From: Clostridia bacterium
GTDB lineage: Bacteria > Bacillota > Clostridia > Christensenellales > Borkfalkiaceae
Length of the DNA: 64,000 bases
Assembly: GCA_017399185.1 (NCBI GenBank)
Contig: JAFQEA010000008.1
Coordinates: forward strand, 1 to 64,000
Direction of reading: 5' to 3'
The notes below the pieces were generated by a model. It saw only the letters and a program-made list of their open reading frames with translations. It was not told the DNA's origin and did no database searches. A program made the position numbers and the translations under genes. This document shows, in pieces, positions 17,026-25,624 of this stretch. The stretch's first letter is position 1. The number at the start of each line of letters is the position of its first letter.

Positions 17026-17922
17026 ATGAAAAGAAGCAACCTGATTTTCGGTATTATTGTAATGGCTGTTATTCTTACTATGTGTTCATCTTTTGTTGCT
17101 TGTCACATGCACTCTTATAGTCAAGATTGGACAACCAATCCTGAATATCATTGGCGCGAAGCAACCTGTGAGCATATAGATCTTAAGGCTAAATACGGGG
17201 CTCACGTTGATGAAAACGGTAACGGGTATTGTGATGTTTGTGTCTATTTTATGGGACAAACAGAAAACCCAACACCCGATCCGGAGCCAACACCCGATCC
17301 GGAACCAACACCCGATCCGGAGCCAACACCCGATCCGGAACCAACACCCGGGTTTGATCCTACGCTTGACGTAGCAATAACGGATGAAAGCCTGCATAAC
17401 ATTATTGGCACAGGTAATCTTTACGTTACTGCAATCGGTCAATCAGCAACTTCTACCGTTAAGCAACTTTTAAAGAAAGCTGATTGGTACGTAGCTGAAG
17501 AAGCTGAAGGTGTTGCAAATGTTAATGGTACGTACGTTATTGACAACTTATTAACTGCGACGGATCTTCAAGCAGGTGATACAGTTATTATCGTATTAGG
17601 TACTTCTGGTAAGGGCTTAGGAGATGCAGGCATTAGCCCAGCAGACGAATTAGCGCGTGCACAAGCTATCGCTAATAAACAAGGTATCAACATTATCGCC
17701 ATCCACACAGGTGGTAAGGGTTACCGTGGCGAATCTTCTGACCAAATCATCGAAGTAGTTGTTCCTGCTGCGGAAGTTGTATTAATCGTTGACACCGGCG
17801 ACGCACAAGGCGTTAATTACGACGGTTTATTCACAACGCTTTGTGGTTCAAACGTTCCACTTTACAAGTTCTCAAAAGCTGCTAACATGGTTAGCTCTTT
17901 TGGCTTTCTGGTAAACCAATAG
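17026..17922 (+). CDS. Lipoprotein with GTSGKGLGDAG domain, paralogue 2
   Basis: This 298-residue lipoprotein has its lipid Cys at 26 (SFVAC). An N-terminal His/Cys-rich module follows (HWREATCEH ... CDVC, about residues 27-75). Next come tandem PTPDPE repeats (about residues 82-105) and a domain clearly homologous to 15265-15993. Shared stretches include GTGNLYVTAIG, GTSGKGLGDAG, NIIAIHTG and NYDGLFTTLCG. The His/Cys module also begins the next protein (17974-21672), so the operon reuses parts. Its four-fold CCGGAGCCAACACCCGAT-type DNA repeat is prone to length variation. Function unknown. Confidence 0.75.
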   Translation: MKRSNLIFGIIVMAVILTMCSSFVACHMHSYSQDWTTNPEYHWREATCEHIDLKAKYGAHVDENGNGYCDVCVYFMGQTENPTPDPEPTPDPEPTPDPEPTPDPEPTPGFDPTLDVAITDESLHNIIGTGNLYVTAIGQSATSTVKQLLKKADWYVAEEAEGVANVNGTYVIDNLLTATDLQAGDTVIIVLGTSGKGLGDAGISPADELARAQAIANKQGINIIAIHTGGKGYRGESSDQIIEVVVPAAEVVLIVDTGDAQGVNYDGLFTTLCGSNVPLYKFSKAANMVSSFGFLVNQ

Positions 17923-17973
17923 AGAACTAAATAAAAAACTTAAAAACAAATATAAAAAGATAAGGAGAAAAAC

Positions 17974-20900
17974 ATGAAAAGAACAAGACTATTCAGCTTG
18001 ATTGCTCTCGTCTTAGTTTTAGCAATGAGCCTTTCGTTATTTGCTTGCAATAAGCATAAGCATACGTTCAGCGAAGACTGGTCAACCGACGCAGAATTCC
18101 ACTGGCACGCAGCAACTTGCGAGCATAGCGATCAAATAAGCGACAAAGGCGCACACGCTGATGACGACGGTAACAAGCTTTGCGACGTTTGCGGTTACGT
18201 GCTCAGCACTGATGACCCAACTCCACCAGCACCGGCTACAGTTACACCAATCAGCACACTTTTATCTGAAACAGCAAACAATACAGACGTTGTTGTTGAA
18301 GGTGTTGTATTTGCAGTAACAAGCGAAGGTTACTTCATTAACGACGGCACAGGTTCAATCTTTGTTTTAACACAAGCAGCACAAGCTGTTGGCACAAAGG
18401 TTAAAATCAATGCAAACTTCAGATTAAGAGACGGTCAACCAATCGTTCGCGGTTATGAAGTTTTAGAAACTGTTGCAGGTCAAACACCAATCACAGCTGT
18501 TGAAGCAACAATCGCATCAATCGTTGTTCTTGACAAGGAAGCACGTGATTCTTACGGTAAGTTCTTACATATCGAAGCTATCGTTGCTAAAGACGCAGTT
18601 GGCCGTTACGTTTTATCTGACGGCGAACGTCAAATCATCGTTAGCGAAGAATCCAACGACGAAGCTTTAGCAAACTTTATCGGTAAAAAGATTTACTTAG
18701 ACGTTATCACCGACGCATCAAGCTCTGAAGGCTGGTTCGTTTCAAGCGTAACAGCTGAAAGCGACATTGCTTTAGTTCCTGTTGTTATCGAAGACGTTAA
18801 GGCAGAAATCTTTGCACAAGTAACAGAAGAATTAAAAACAACCGTTTATACTTCTTTAGAACTCCCACTTTCAAACAAATCACACCCAAGCGTAGAATTT
18901 AACTGGACCGTTAAATCCGGCACAGCTATCGCAATCACTGATAACGTTGCAACGGTTACTGAAGTTGCCGCTGACGAAGAAGTTGTTTTAACCTTAACAA
19001 TCAGCTCTTACGAACAATCTGCACAACAAGACTTTACGGTTGTTGTTAAAGTTATCACTGCTGTTGAATTAGGCCAAGTTGGTTTAATTGAAGACGCAGA
19101 AAAGGTTATTTCTACACAAGGTCAAGTTGTTTCCGTTTACGGTCAGCACCTTGTTCTCCACAAAAACGGCAATTATATCAAGGTTAAAGCTGCAGGCGAA
19201 TACAAAGTTGGTGACGAAGTTACCGTTGTTGGTACTTACGGCGTTATCACTAATGGCTTCAAGGGTATCACAGCAGAAAAAGTTACAGTTAGCTCACATA
19301 CTGACGTTGACTTCTCAACCTTAACACACGTTATTTTAGATTCTGAAGATGACTTTGTTAACATAGTTGCAGATTATGCAAATCAACAAGTTCACTTTGT
19401 TAAGATTGTTAACCCATACATTAACTATTCTGGTAGTACTTCATACAGCTGGATTCGTATTTCAGGCGACTCTTCAAGAACAAATGGTTATAAGTTCCCT
19501 GATGAGAAAACAAGAAATATTTCATTACCACTCGATTCATTAAAGGGTCAATTTGCAGATTTAGAAGCTGAATTAGATCCACCGAAAGAGGCTGAAGGCG
19601 CAGAGCAAAGACCTGGTTATACATTCTACGGCTTCTTCTACAGTGCAGGCTCAGAAACCTGGCAATTCGTTTTAGCTGAAGAAAACGGTGTTGTTCGTGA
19701 TAAGGCAGTTCTTACCGAACACGAAATTATTTCAAGCTTTGCAACTTCTGCAGTTGACGCAAAAGAAAACGGCAATATTGCACTCTTAAGATCAGGCAAA
19801 TACGTTGAAGAAATCACTTGGACAGCTGACGTTGATGGTATTATCGATACAGCTACAGGTGACTACGTTGCTTGTTCAGAAGATAAGACTATTATCCTTA
19901 CAGCTTCTTACGTTATTGATGGCGTAACCCATACAACTGACGTTGAGCTCAACTTCTTCGCTGAAGGTATCGTTTATAAGACTGTTTCAGAAGTTATTGC
20001 TTTAGGCAGTGGCAAGTACAACGTTGAAGCTTACGTTGCAGCAAACGCAACATCAAGTGAAAGCTCAGCAGCTAAGCTTTACGCTGGTTTAATCTTAACA
20101 GACGGCGTTAACGCACTTTATTACATTCAATCTGCATCTTCTTCTTATACTTATACCGTAGGCGATAAAGTTCAGATCTTCGGTCTTGAAGTTACTGTTG
20201 AAGAAGGTCATATCCAAACAGCAAAGGCAGGTAAGTTCACCCTCGTATCACGTGAAAACACAATCGACTATTCAAACATTAACGCTATTGAAATTTCAAG
20301 CGAAGAAGAATTAGTTGAATACGCTAAGAATTCTAAACCAGACAAGGGCTTAATCCTTAAGTTCACAGGTCACTTCGGTTTCATTGGTACTGGTACACTT
20401 TCAGACACCAGCATGTCAAGAATCCAATTAACCTACAGAGAAGGCTTAACAGGCAGTGAAGACGCAAGATATGCGTTCGCTGACTACAGTGCTGTTAACA
20501 AGGGTAACAGAACGTTTGCTATCAACTTAGTTGCTTCTGTTCCTATGATGGGTGAACAATGGTGGATGTCTTTCGGTATTCCTGAAAAATGCGGTTCACG
20601 TAAGGTTCACTACGTAACCGGTACTATCTATGCAGTTGTTGGTTACAACGGTAATACCTTACAATCAATCACAATCATCAACCCAAGCGCATTTGACGTT
20701 AAAGCTGATAAAGCACACCAAGCTGATTACGAAGTAAGACAAGCAACCCCTACCGATTTAGTTAGAGGTGGCACACTCCCAACTTCTACAACAAACGTAG
20801 AATCAATCGCTTGGGAATGTTCAGTTGGTTCAATCACCATCGCTGCTGACGGTTCTTATACAGGCTTTACTGAAGATACACCTGCAACACTTACAGCAAT

Positions 20901-21672
20901 CTACACAGTTGACGGTGTTGAATGCACAACTACTATTGAAGTTGTTTTCGTATATGAACTTCCAACCATCACCTTAGCACAAGCTTTACAAGCACGTGGC
21001 GAATTAGTTAAATTCACTGCACAAGTTCTTGCAATTTCATTAGATGGCGCAAAAGGTACTGTTGCTGACGCTCCAAACGGCTTCATTTTATCAGACGGAG
21101 TAAACACAATCTTCTATAAAACAGAAGTAATTGGTGAATTCAAGCGTGGCGATAACGTTATCGTTAACGGCGCTACAATCGAAGCAGCTTCTAACATGGC
21201 AACAGGTGGCAGCATGTCACTTGTATCCGAAGGCACAGTTGCAATCGACTATGCAACGCTCGTTCACGATACAGTTACTACTGAAGAAGAAGTAGTTGCA
21301 TACGCAGCTAACCACGGTTTAGTTTCAGGCTCTGTATTAAAGGTTACGGGTACTTTCTATATCAGTGGTACTTCAAAAGGTGATGATACTGAGTGGCGTG
21401 GTCGTTTAGTAATGGACGACAGAACAGGTGCTGATGTAGCTGTTTATACTTGGAAAGACGTAGCAACAGCATCAGCTATCTCAATTCACGGTCACGGTAA
21501 CTCACTTAACTTTGCAAATTGGATTGAAGACTTTGGTTTCAAATTCCCATCTTCAGGTGTGGGTTATGCTATTGAAGGTACAGTAACACTCGTTTACTCT
21601 GAAACTACTGATGCTAAGTATTCTTCATGGACGATTATCGATTACGATATCACAACCCCAGCAACATACTAA
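17974..21672 (+). CDS. Very large multi-domain surface lipoprotein
   Basis: This 1232-residue lipoprotein has its lipid Cys at 25 (SLFAC) and the same His/Cys module as its upstream neighbour (HWHAATCEH ... CDVCGYV). At least three repeated beta-rich units of about 100-130 residues follow, of the form 'VxVEGVVxAVTSEGYFINDG ... GTKVKI', near residues 90-180, 670-760 and 995-1080. They resemble OB-fold domains of extracellular proteins. Spacer units of the 'ITWTADVDG...' Ig-like type lie between them. It has no catalytic motif that I can identify. AAGGAG precedes the ATG. It probably binds polymer or ligands at the cell surface. It is the last gene before the strong stem at 21711. Confidence 0.7.
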   Translation: MKRTRLFSLIALVLVLAMSLSLFACNKHKHTFSEDWSTDAEFHWHAATCEHSDQISDKGAHADDDGNKLCDVCGYVLSTDDPTPPAPATVTPISTLLSETANNTDVVVEGVVFAVTSEGYFINDGTGSIFVLTQAAQAVGTKVKINANFRLRDGQPIVRGYEVLETVAGQTPITAVEATIASIVVLDKEARDSYGKFLHIEAIVAKDAVGRYVLSDGERQIIVSEESNDEALANFIGKKIYLDVITDASSSEGWFVSSVTAESDIALVPVVIEDVKAEIFAQVTEELKTTVYTSLELPLSNKSHPSVEFNWTVKSGTAIAITDNVATVTEVAADEEVVLTLTISSYEQSAQQDFTVVVKVITAVELGQVGLIEDAEKVISTQGQVVSVYGQHLVLHKNGNYIKVKAAGEYKVGDEVTVVGTYGVITNGFKGITAEKVTVSSHTDVDFSTLTHVILDSEDDFVNIVADYANQQVHFVKIVNPYINYSGSTSYSWIRISGDSSRTNGYKFPDEKTRNISLPLDSLKGQFADLEAELDPPKEAEGAEQRPGYTFYGFFYSAGSETWQFVLAEENGVVRDKAVLTEHEIISSFATSAVDAKENGNIALLRSGKYVEEITWTADVDGIIDTATGDYVACSEDKTIILTASYVIDGVTHTTDVELNFFAEGIVYKTVSEVIALGSGKYNVEAYVAANATSSESSAAKLYAGLILTDGVNALYYIQSASSSYTYTVGDKVQIFGLEVTVEEGHIQTAKAGKFTLVSRENTIDYSNINAIEISSEEELVEYAKNSKPDKGLILKFTGHFGFIGTGTLSDTSMSRIQLTYREGLTGSEDARYAFADYSAVNKGNRTFAINLVASVPMMGEQWWMSFGIPEKCGSRKVHYVTGTIYAVVGYNGNTLQSITIINPSAFDVKADKAHQADYEVRQATPTDLVRGGTLPTSTTNVESIAWECSVGSITIAADGSYTGFTEDTPATLTAIYTVDGVECTTTIEVVFVYELPTITLAQALQARGELVKFTAQVLAISLDGAKGTVADAPNGFILSDGVNTIFYKTEVIGEFKRGDNVIVNGATIEAASNMATGGSMSLVSEGTVAIDYATLVHDTVTTEEEVVAYAANHGLVSGSVLKVTGTFYISGTSKGDDTEWRGRLVMDDRTGADVAVYTWKDVATASAISIHGHGNSLNFANWIEDFGFKFPSSGVGYAIEGTVTLVYSETTDAKYSSWTIIDYDITTPATY

Positions 21673-21710
21673 TAGCAAAAATTATTACAAAATAATAATT
21701 TAATGATAGC

Positions 21711-21739
21711 GGCGGAAACACCGTTCTGGTGTTTCCGCC
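21711..21739 (+). terminator. Strong 12-bp stem after the surface-protein operon
   Basis: GGCGGAAACACC (21711-21722) pairs perfectly with GGTGTTTCCGCC (21728-21739) around GTTCT. It lacks a T-run, so it may be a weak terminator or an mRNA 3' end stabiliser. Confidence 0.55.
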
Positions 21740-21817
21740 AATTCATTAAAGACCAAATAATTTCAACTTAAAAAAACAAAAAATACTTATCTAAAACACA
21801 AATAAAAGGGAGCAAAA

Positions 21818-22612
21818 ATGTTAGATAATCGACCTATAGGCGTGTTTGATTCGGGCGTTGGGGGGCTTACCGTCCTTGAAACGCTGATTAAAAACTTACC
21901 AAACGAAAGCTTTTATTACGTGGCAGACCAAGGGCATTGTCCTTACGGTCCAAAGCCACTTTCTTACGTTGAAAACAGAGTCGTAACCATTGCAAGGCAC
22001 ATGCAAAATATCGGCTGCAAGGCAATCGTTATTGCTTGCAACACCGCGTCACTTCACATCAAAGCCGCACAAAAAGCCGTCAATATACCCGTTATCAGCG
22101 TTATTCAGCCAACGGCAAAATACGCGCTTGAAACTTCAAAAAATAAAAAGGTATTGGTTTTAGCAACTAAAGCAACGGTAAACAGCGGTGTTTACGCACA
22201 AATTTTATTGGACGGCGGCGCCGAAGTTAAGCAGGTTGCTTGCGGTGAATTTGTTGACTTTGCTGAAAATTATGACATTAACGACCCAATCGGGGCAAAA
22301 ATCGTTGCGGACAAGCTTGAAGCCGTCAAGGGCTTTGATTGCGACACCGTAATCCACGGCTGCACACACTTCAGCCTTTTAGAGCCTTTCATGAAGGCAT
22401 ATTTAGGCGACAAAAACTTTGTTGCGTGCGGCGGACCAACAAGCGCTGCGCTTGAAAATATTTTATCCGAAAATAATCTTTTATGCTTACAAAAAACGCC
22501 TGATAGCGGGCTTATAGACATATTTACCACGGGTGATACCCAAAAGGCCGAAAGCGCTATGAAGTGGTTTAAAGCTGGGCATAATCAAGTTAAACATATT
22601 GACATTGAATAA
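21818..22612 (+). CDS. murI: Glutamate racemase
   Basis: This 264-residue racemase interconverts L- and D-glutamate. The two catalytic cysteines lie in IACNTAS (near residue 74) and HGCTH (near 185), and the start RPIGVFDSGVGGLT is classic. AAAGGGAG precedes the ATG. It normally supplies D-glutamate to cell wall. Here it begins a run with the candidate mesaconase and pgs genes, so it may also feed D-glutamate into poly-gamma-glutamate or return D-residues to the L-specific mutase. The DNA at codons 3-7 matches the dispersed GATAATCGACCTATAGG motif. Confidence 0.95.
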   Translation: MLDNRPIGVFDSGVGGLTVLETLIKNLPNESFYYVADQGHCPYGPKPLSYVENRVVTIARHMQNIGCKAIVIACNTASLHIKAAQKAVNIPVISVIQPTAKYALETSKNKKVLVLATKATVNSGVYAQILLDGGAEVKQVACGEFVDFAENYDINDPIGAKIVADKLEAVKGFDCDTVIHGCTHFSLLEPFMKAYLGDKNFVACGGPTSAALENILSENNLLCLQKTPDSGLIDIFTTGDTQKAESAMKWFKAGHNQVKHIDIE

Positions 22613-22634
22613 AAAGGGGTGTATTATTAAAGGT

Positions 22635-23474
22635 ATGAGAACTATCGATTTAAAGCTTGTTACTAAAAAGGTAAGCGAAATGTTCATTGACGCTTGCCAG
22701 AATATCCCGGAAAACGTTTTACAAACGCTTCAAAGGGCAAGGGATGAAGAAAAATCTCCACTCGGCAAAGAAGTTTTATCAAAAATCATTGATAACGACC
22801 TTTTGGCGCGTGAAAAATGCTTACCAATCTGTCAGGACACGGGCGTTGCCGTTGTATTTTTGACAATCGGCTCTGAAGTTACCTTTGAAGGCGACATTCA
22901 CGAAGCCATTAACGAAGGCGTACGCATTGCGTACCGTGACGGCTATTTACGTAAATCCGTCGTTCGCCATCCGCTTGACAGGGTTAACACAAGGGACAAT
23001 ACACCCGCAATCGTACACATTAAGGTTGTCCCGGGCGATATTTTCAAGATTGACGTTGCACCTAAAGGCGGCGGAAGCGAAAATATGTCCCTTGTAAAAA
23101 TGCTTATCCCTGCAGACGGGGTTGAAGGCATTAAAAAGCTCGTATTAGATACCGTATTTAACGCAGGCGGTAAACCTTGCCCACCGGTTATCGTTGGTTT
23201 AGGCATCGGCGGCAACTTTGAAAAGTGCGCACTTATGGCAAAGGAAGCGCTTCTTCGCGAAATTGACGACGTTTCTGACGACCCAATCGTTGCCAAGTTA
23301 GAAGCAGAGCTTTTAGAAGAAATCAACAAGTGTGGCGTAGGTCCAATGGGCTTTGGCGGTACAAAAACCTGCCTTGCGGTTAAGATTAATACATACCCAT
23401 GCCACATTGCAAGCTTGCCTGTTGCAATCAACATCCAATGCCACGCCGCAAGACATAAATCTTGCACTTTATAA
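22635..23474 (+). CDS. Class I fumarase/tartrate-dehydratase-type hydro-lyase alpha subunit (candidate mesaconase)
   Basis: This 279-residue iron-sulfur hydro-lyase subunit corresponds to the N-terminal part of FumA. Cluster cysteines are apparent in CLPICQDTG (near residue 58), NFEKCALMA (near 201) and GGTKTCLA (near 252). I chose ATG 22635 because homologues begin at MRTIDL; an in-frame start at 22599 would overlap murI. The beta subunit follows after 11 bp. Nothing else in the window can hydrate mesaconate to citramalate, and clostridial mesaconase is a two-subunit enzyme of this family. Fumarase remains possible. Confidence 0.88.
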   Translation: MRTIDLKLVTKKVSEMFIDACQNIPENVLQTLQRARDEEKSPLGKEVLSKIIDNDLLAREKCLPICQDTGVAVVFLTIGSEVTFEGDIHEAINEGVRIAYRDGYLRKSVVRHPLDRVNTRDNTPAIVHIKVVPGDIFKIDVAPKGGGSENMSLVKMLIPADGVEGIKKLVLDTVFNAGGKPCPPVIVGLGIGGNFEKCALMAKEALLREIDDVSDDPIVAKLEAELLEEINKCGVGPMGFGGTKTCLAVKINTYPCHIASLPVAINIQCHAARHKSCTL

Positions 23475-23485
23475 TAGGTGATATT

Positions 23486-24037
23486 ATGACGATTAAATTA
23501 ACCACACCAATTAGTCCAGAACAAGTTAAAAGCCTTAAAATCGGCGACGTTGTGCTTATTTCCGGCGTAATTTATACGGGCCGTGACGCTGCACACAAGC
23601 GCCTTGTTGAAATGATTGACAGAAACGAAAAGCTTCCTATCGAGGTTGAAAACGGCGTTATCTATTACGTTGGCCCAACACCGGCAAAACCGGGCAGGGC
23701 AATAGGCTCTGCAGGCCCAACGTCAAGCTACCGTATGGATGCTTACTCCGAGCCACTTATGCAAAAGGGCTTGAAGGTTATGATTGGTAAAGGCTCAAGA
23801 AGTCAGGAATTTAAAGCACTTTTACCTAAATACGGCGCAGTTTATCTTTCTGCAATCGGCGGTGCAGCTGCATCAATTTCAGAAACCGTTAAAAAATGTG
23901 ACGTCGTTACCTTTGAAGACTTGGGCGCAGAAGCCATCCACCGCTTGGAAGTTGAAGACTTTTATGCAATCGTAACTTACGATTCTAACGGTGACGATTT
24001 ATTTGAAAAGGGTATCAACGAATACCAAGTAAAATAG
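23486..24037 (+). CDS. Class I fumarase/tartrate-dehydratase-type hydro-lyase beta subunit (candidate mesaconase)
   Basis: This 183-residue swivelling domain corresponds to the C-terminal part of FumA. The motif GPTSSYRMDAY (near residue 74) and KGSRSQEFK (near 97) fit the family, as does EDLGAEAIHRLEVEDF near residue 152. The ATG at 23486 follows AGGTGA with good spacing; an in-frame ATG upstream at 23462 would overlap the alpha subunit. It partners with the preceding gene. In the glutamate route it would carry out mesaconate + water to citramalate, the only step missing from the 1157-9538 block. Confidence 0.88.
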   Translation: MTIKLTTPISPEQVKSLKIGDVVLISGVIYTGRDAAHKRLVEMIDRNEKLPIEVENGVIYYVGPTPAKPGRAIGSAGPTSSYRMDAYSEPLMQKGLKVMIGKGSRSQEFKALLPKYGAVYLSAIGGAAASISETVKKCDVVTFEDLGAEAIHRLEVEDFYAIVTYDSNGDDLFEKGINEYQVK

Positions 24038-24074
24038 TTAACAACAATTAAAAAATCAAAAGGAGGTAATCTAT

Positions 24075-25178
24075 ATGTTTTCGCCAATTATGATAATTAT
24101 AGCCATATTGTCGCTTGCATACGTGGGTTATCTCTTTTTTGAATCCATTTATCATAAACGCTTACGCAAAAAGCTTAAGCTTGTCGTCCACGTAAACGGA
24201 ACGCGCGGCAAATCCACCACCACAAGGCTTATTGCCGCGGGCTTAAGGGAATGCGGATATAAGGTCTTTTGTAAAAGCACGGGCACAATTCCTATGACAA
24301 TCGGCGTTGACAACGTGCAAAAAAAGATTAACCGCTTGGGCCCTGCAAACATTCGCGAACAGCTTAAAATCCTGCGTATGGCGGTAAAAGACGGCGCTGA
24401 CGCCTTGGTTATTGAGTGTATGGCGGTTAATCCCGAGCTTCAGTATATAACCGAGCACAAGATATTAAATTCCGATATTTCGGTTATAACCAACGTGCGC
24501 GCAGACCACTTGGACGTAATGGGTAACACTTTAGAAAGCGTTGCTTTGGCATTAGCAAACACCACGCCAAGCGGCGGCACGCTTATTCTTGGCGAAGATA
24601 AGTTTACTGAAATTTTCAAAAAATGCGCCCAAAAGGCTAACGCTAAATTGGTCGTTGCAAAGCCTTACGACGGCGATAAGCTTGATACCTTTAGCGAAAA
24701 TATCGGTCTTTCATTAGAAGTCTGTGACCAGTTAAACCTTGACAGAACGGCATTTTTTGAAGGTCTTAAAAATTACAAGCGTGACCCGGGTGCGCTAAAA
24801 ACCACTAAAAAAGGCGATACAACCTTTATTAACGCCTTTTCGGTTAACGACCCCGAGTCCACCTTAAAGGTTTACGAAGAAGTCACAAAGGATATCGACC
24901 AAAAAACCGTGTCGGTTGTCATAAATACCCGACAAGACAGGGCGTTCAGAATCGACCAGCACGTAAAAATGCTTGACCAAATGACCTTTAATAAGGTTAT
25001 CTTGGTTGGCTCATTCCAGCAGGTCATTGCAAAGCGTTTGGAAAAGCAAAATATACCTTGCGTTATTTTAAAGGACATTAAAGACCTTTTATCCGAACAG
25101 GTGATTTTTGGTTGCGGTAACATTAAAGGCGACGGTATGCGTATCATTAACTTTTTTGAAGAAGGTGACAATCTATGA
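24075..25178 (+). CDS. pgsB: Poly-gamma-glutamate synthase PgsB/CapB
   Basis: This 367-residue ATP-dependent amide ligase of the Mur-ligase fold joins glutamate through its gamma-carboxyl. It has an N-terminal membrane helix (residues 4-22) and a P-loop GTRGKST at residues 42-48. MAVNPELQ and TNVRADHLDVMG motifs (near residues 116 and 137) are typical of CapB. AAAGGAGG precedes the ATG. It overlaps pgsC by ATGA, which implies coupled translation. It is slightly shorter than Bacillus PgsB (~390). Substrate stereochemistry cannot be read from sequence, but murI in the same run could supply D-glutamate. Confidence 0.93.
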   Translation: MFSPIMIIIAILSLAYVGYLFFESIYHKRLRKKLKLVVHVNGTRGKSTTTRLIAAGLRECGYKVFCKSTGTIPMTIGVDNVQKKINRLGPANIREQLKILRMAVKDGADALVIECMAVNPELQYITEHKILNSDISVITNVRADHLDVMGNTLESVALALANTTPSGGTLILGEDKFTEIFKKCAQKANAKLVVAKPYDGDKLDTFSENIGLSLEVCDQLNLDRTAFFEGLKNYKRDPGALKTTKKGDTTFINAFSVNDPESTLKVYEEVTKDIDQKTVSVVINTRQDRAFRIDQHVKMLDQMTFNKVILVGSFQQVIAKRLEKQNIPCVILKDIKDLLSEQVIFGCGNIKGDGMRIINFFEEGDNL

Positions 25179-25624
25179 GTGAAATTTTAATTCTTGGCAT
25201 AATTGTCAGCATAGTGTTTTATGAATTAACCGACATAAGCCCGGGCGGCATAATCGTGCCGGGGCTTATGGTTGTGTACATTACCCAGCCAATCAGAATT
25301 ATTTACACATTAGTCGTTGCCGTTTTAGCCCATCTTTTGGTCGAGCTTTTATCCAAAAAAATTATTATTTTCGGTAAGCGCAGGTTTGTGCTTCATATCG
25401 TTGCAAGCTTTGTTTTGCACCTTGTTATCAACCTTATTTTAGGCCTTTTCGTTAAAGACTTTACCGTTGTTGCGCTCTCACTTGTCGGCTACACGGTGTC
25501 GGGCATTATTGCAAACAACATCCACAAGCAAGGCGCGGTTAAAACCGTTGCTTCAACGGTAATCGTTACCGCTTTTTTAGAGCTTGTTATTTTACTTTTA
25601 TCACTCTTTGGGGTGGTATTATGA
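25175..25624 (+). CDS. pgsC: Poly-gamma-glutamate biosynthesis protein PgsC/CapC
   Basis: This 149-residue integral membrane partner of PgsB has about four or five hydrophobic helices. It begins with the family signature ELTDISPGGIIVPG (about residues 17-30), which is close to Bacillus CapC. The start overlaps the pgsB stop codon and its own stop overlaps the start of the next gene, so the three are translationally coupled. PgsB and PgsC together form the minimal polymerase core in known systems. Confidence 0.92.
   Translation: MSEILILGIIVSIVFYELTDISPGGIIVPGLMVVYITQPIRIIYTLVVAVLAHLLVELLSKKIIIFGKRRFVLHIVASFVLHLVINLILGLFVKDFTVVALSLVGYTVSGIIANNIHKQGAVKTVASTVIVTAFLELVILLLSLFGVVL

Noticed and set aside
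22599..22634. Upstream start for the hydro-lyase alpha subunit
   Set aside because: It would overlap murI and add a lysine-rich segment absent from the family start; ATG 22635 fits better.
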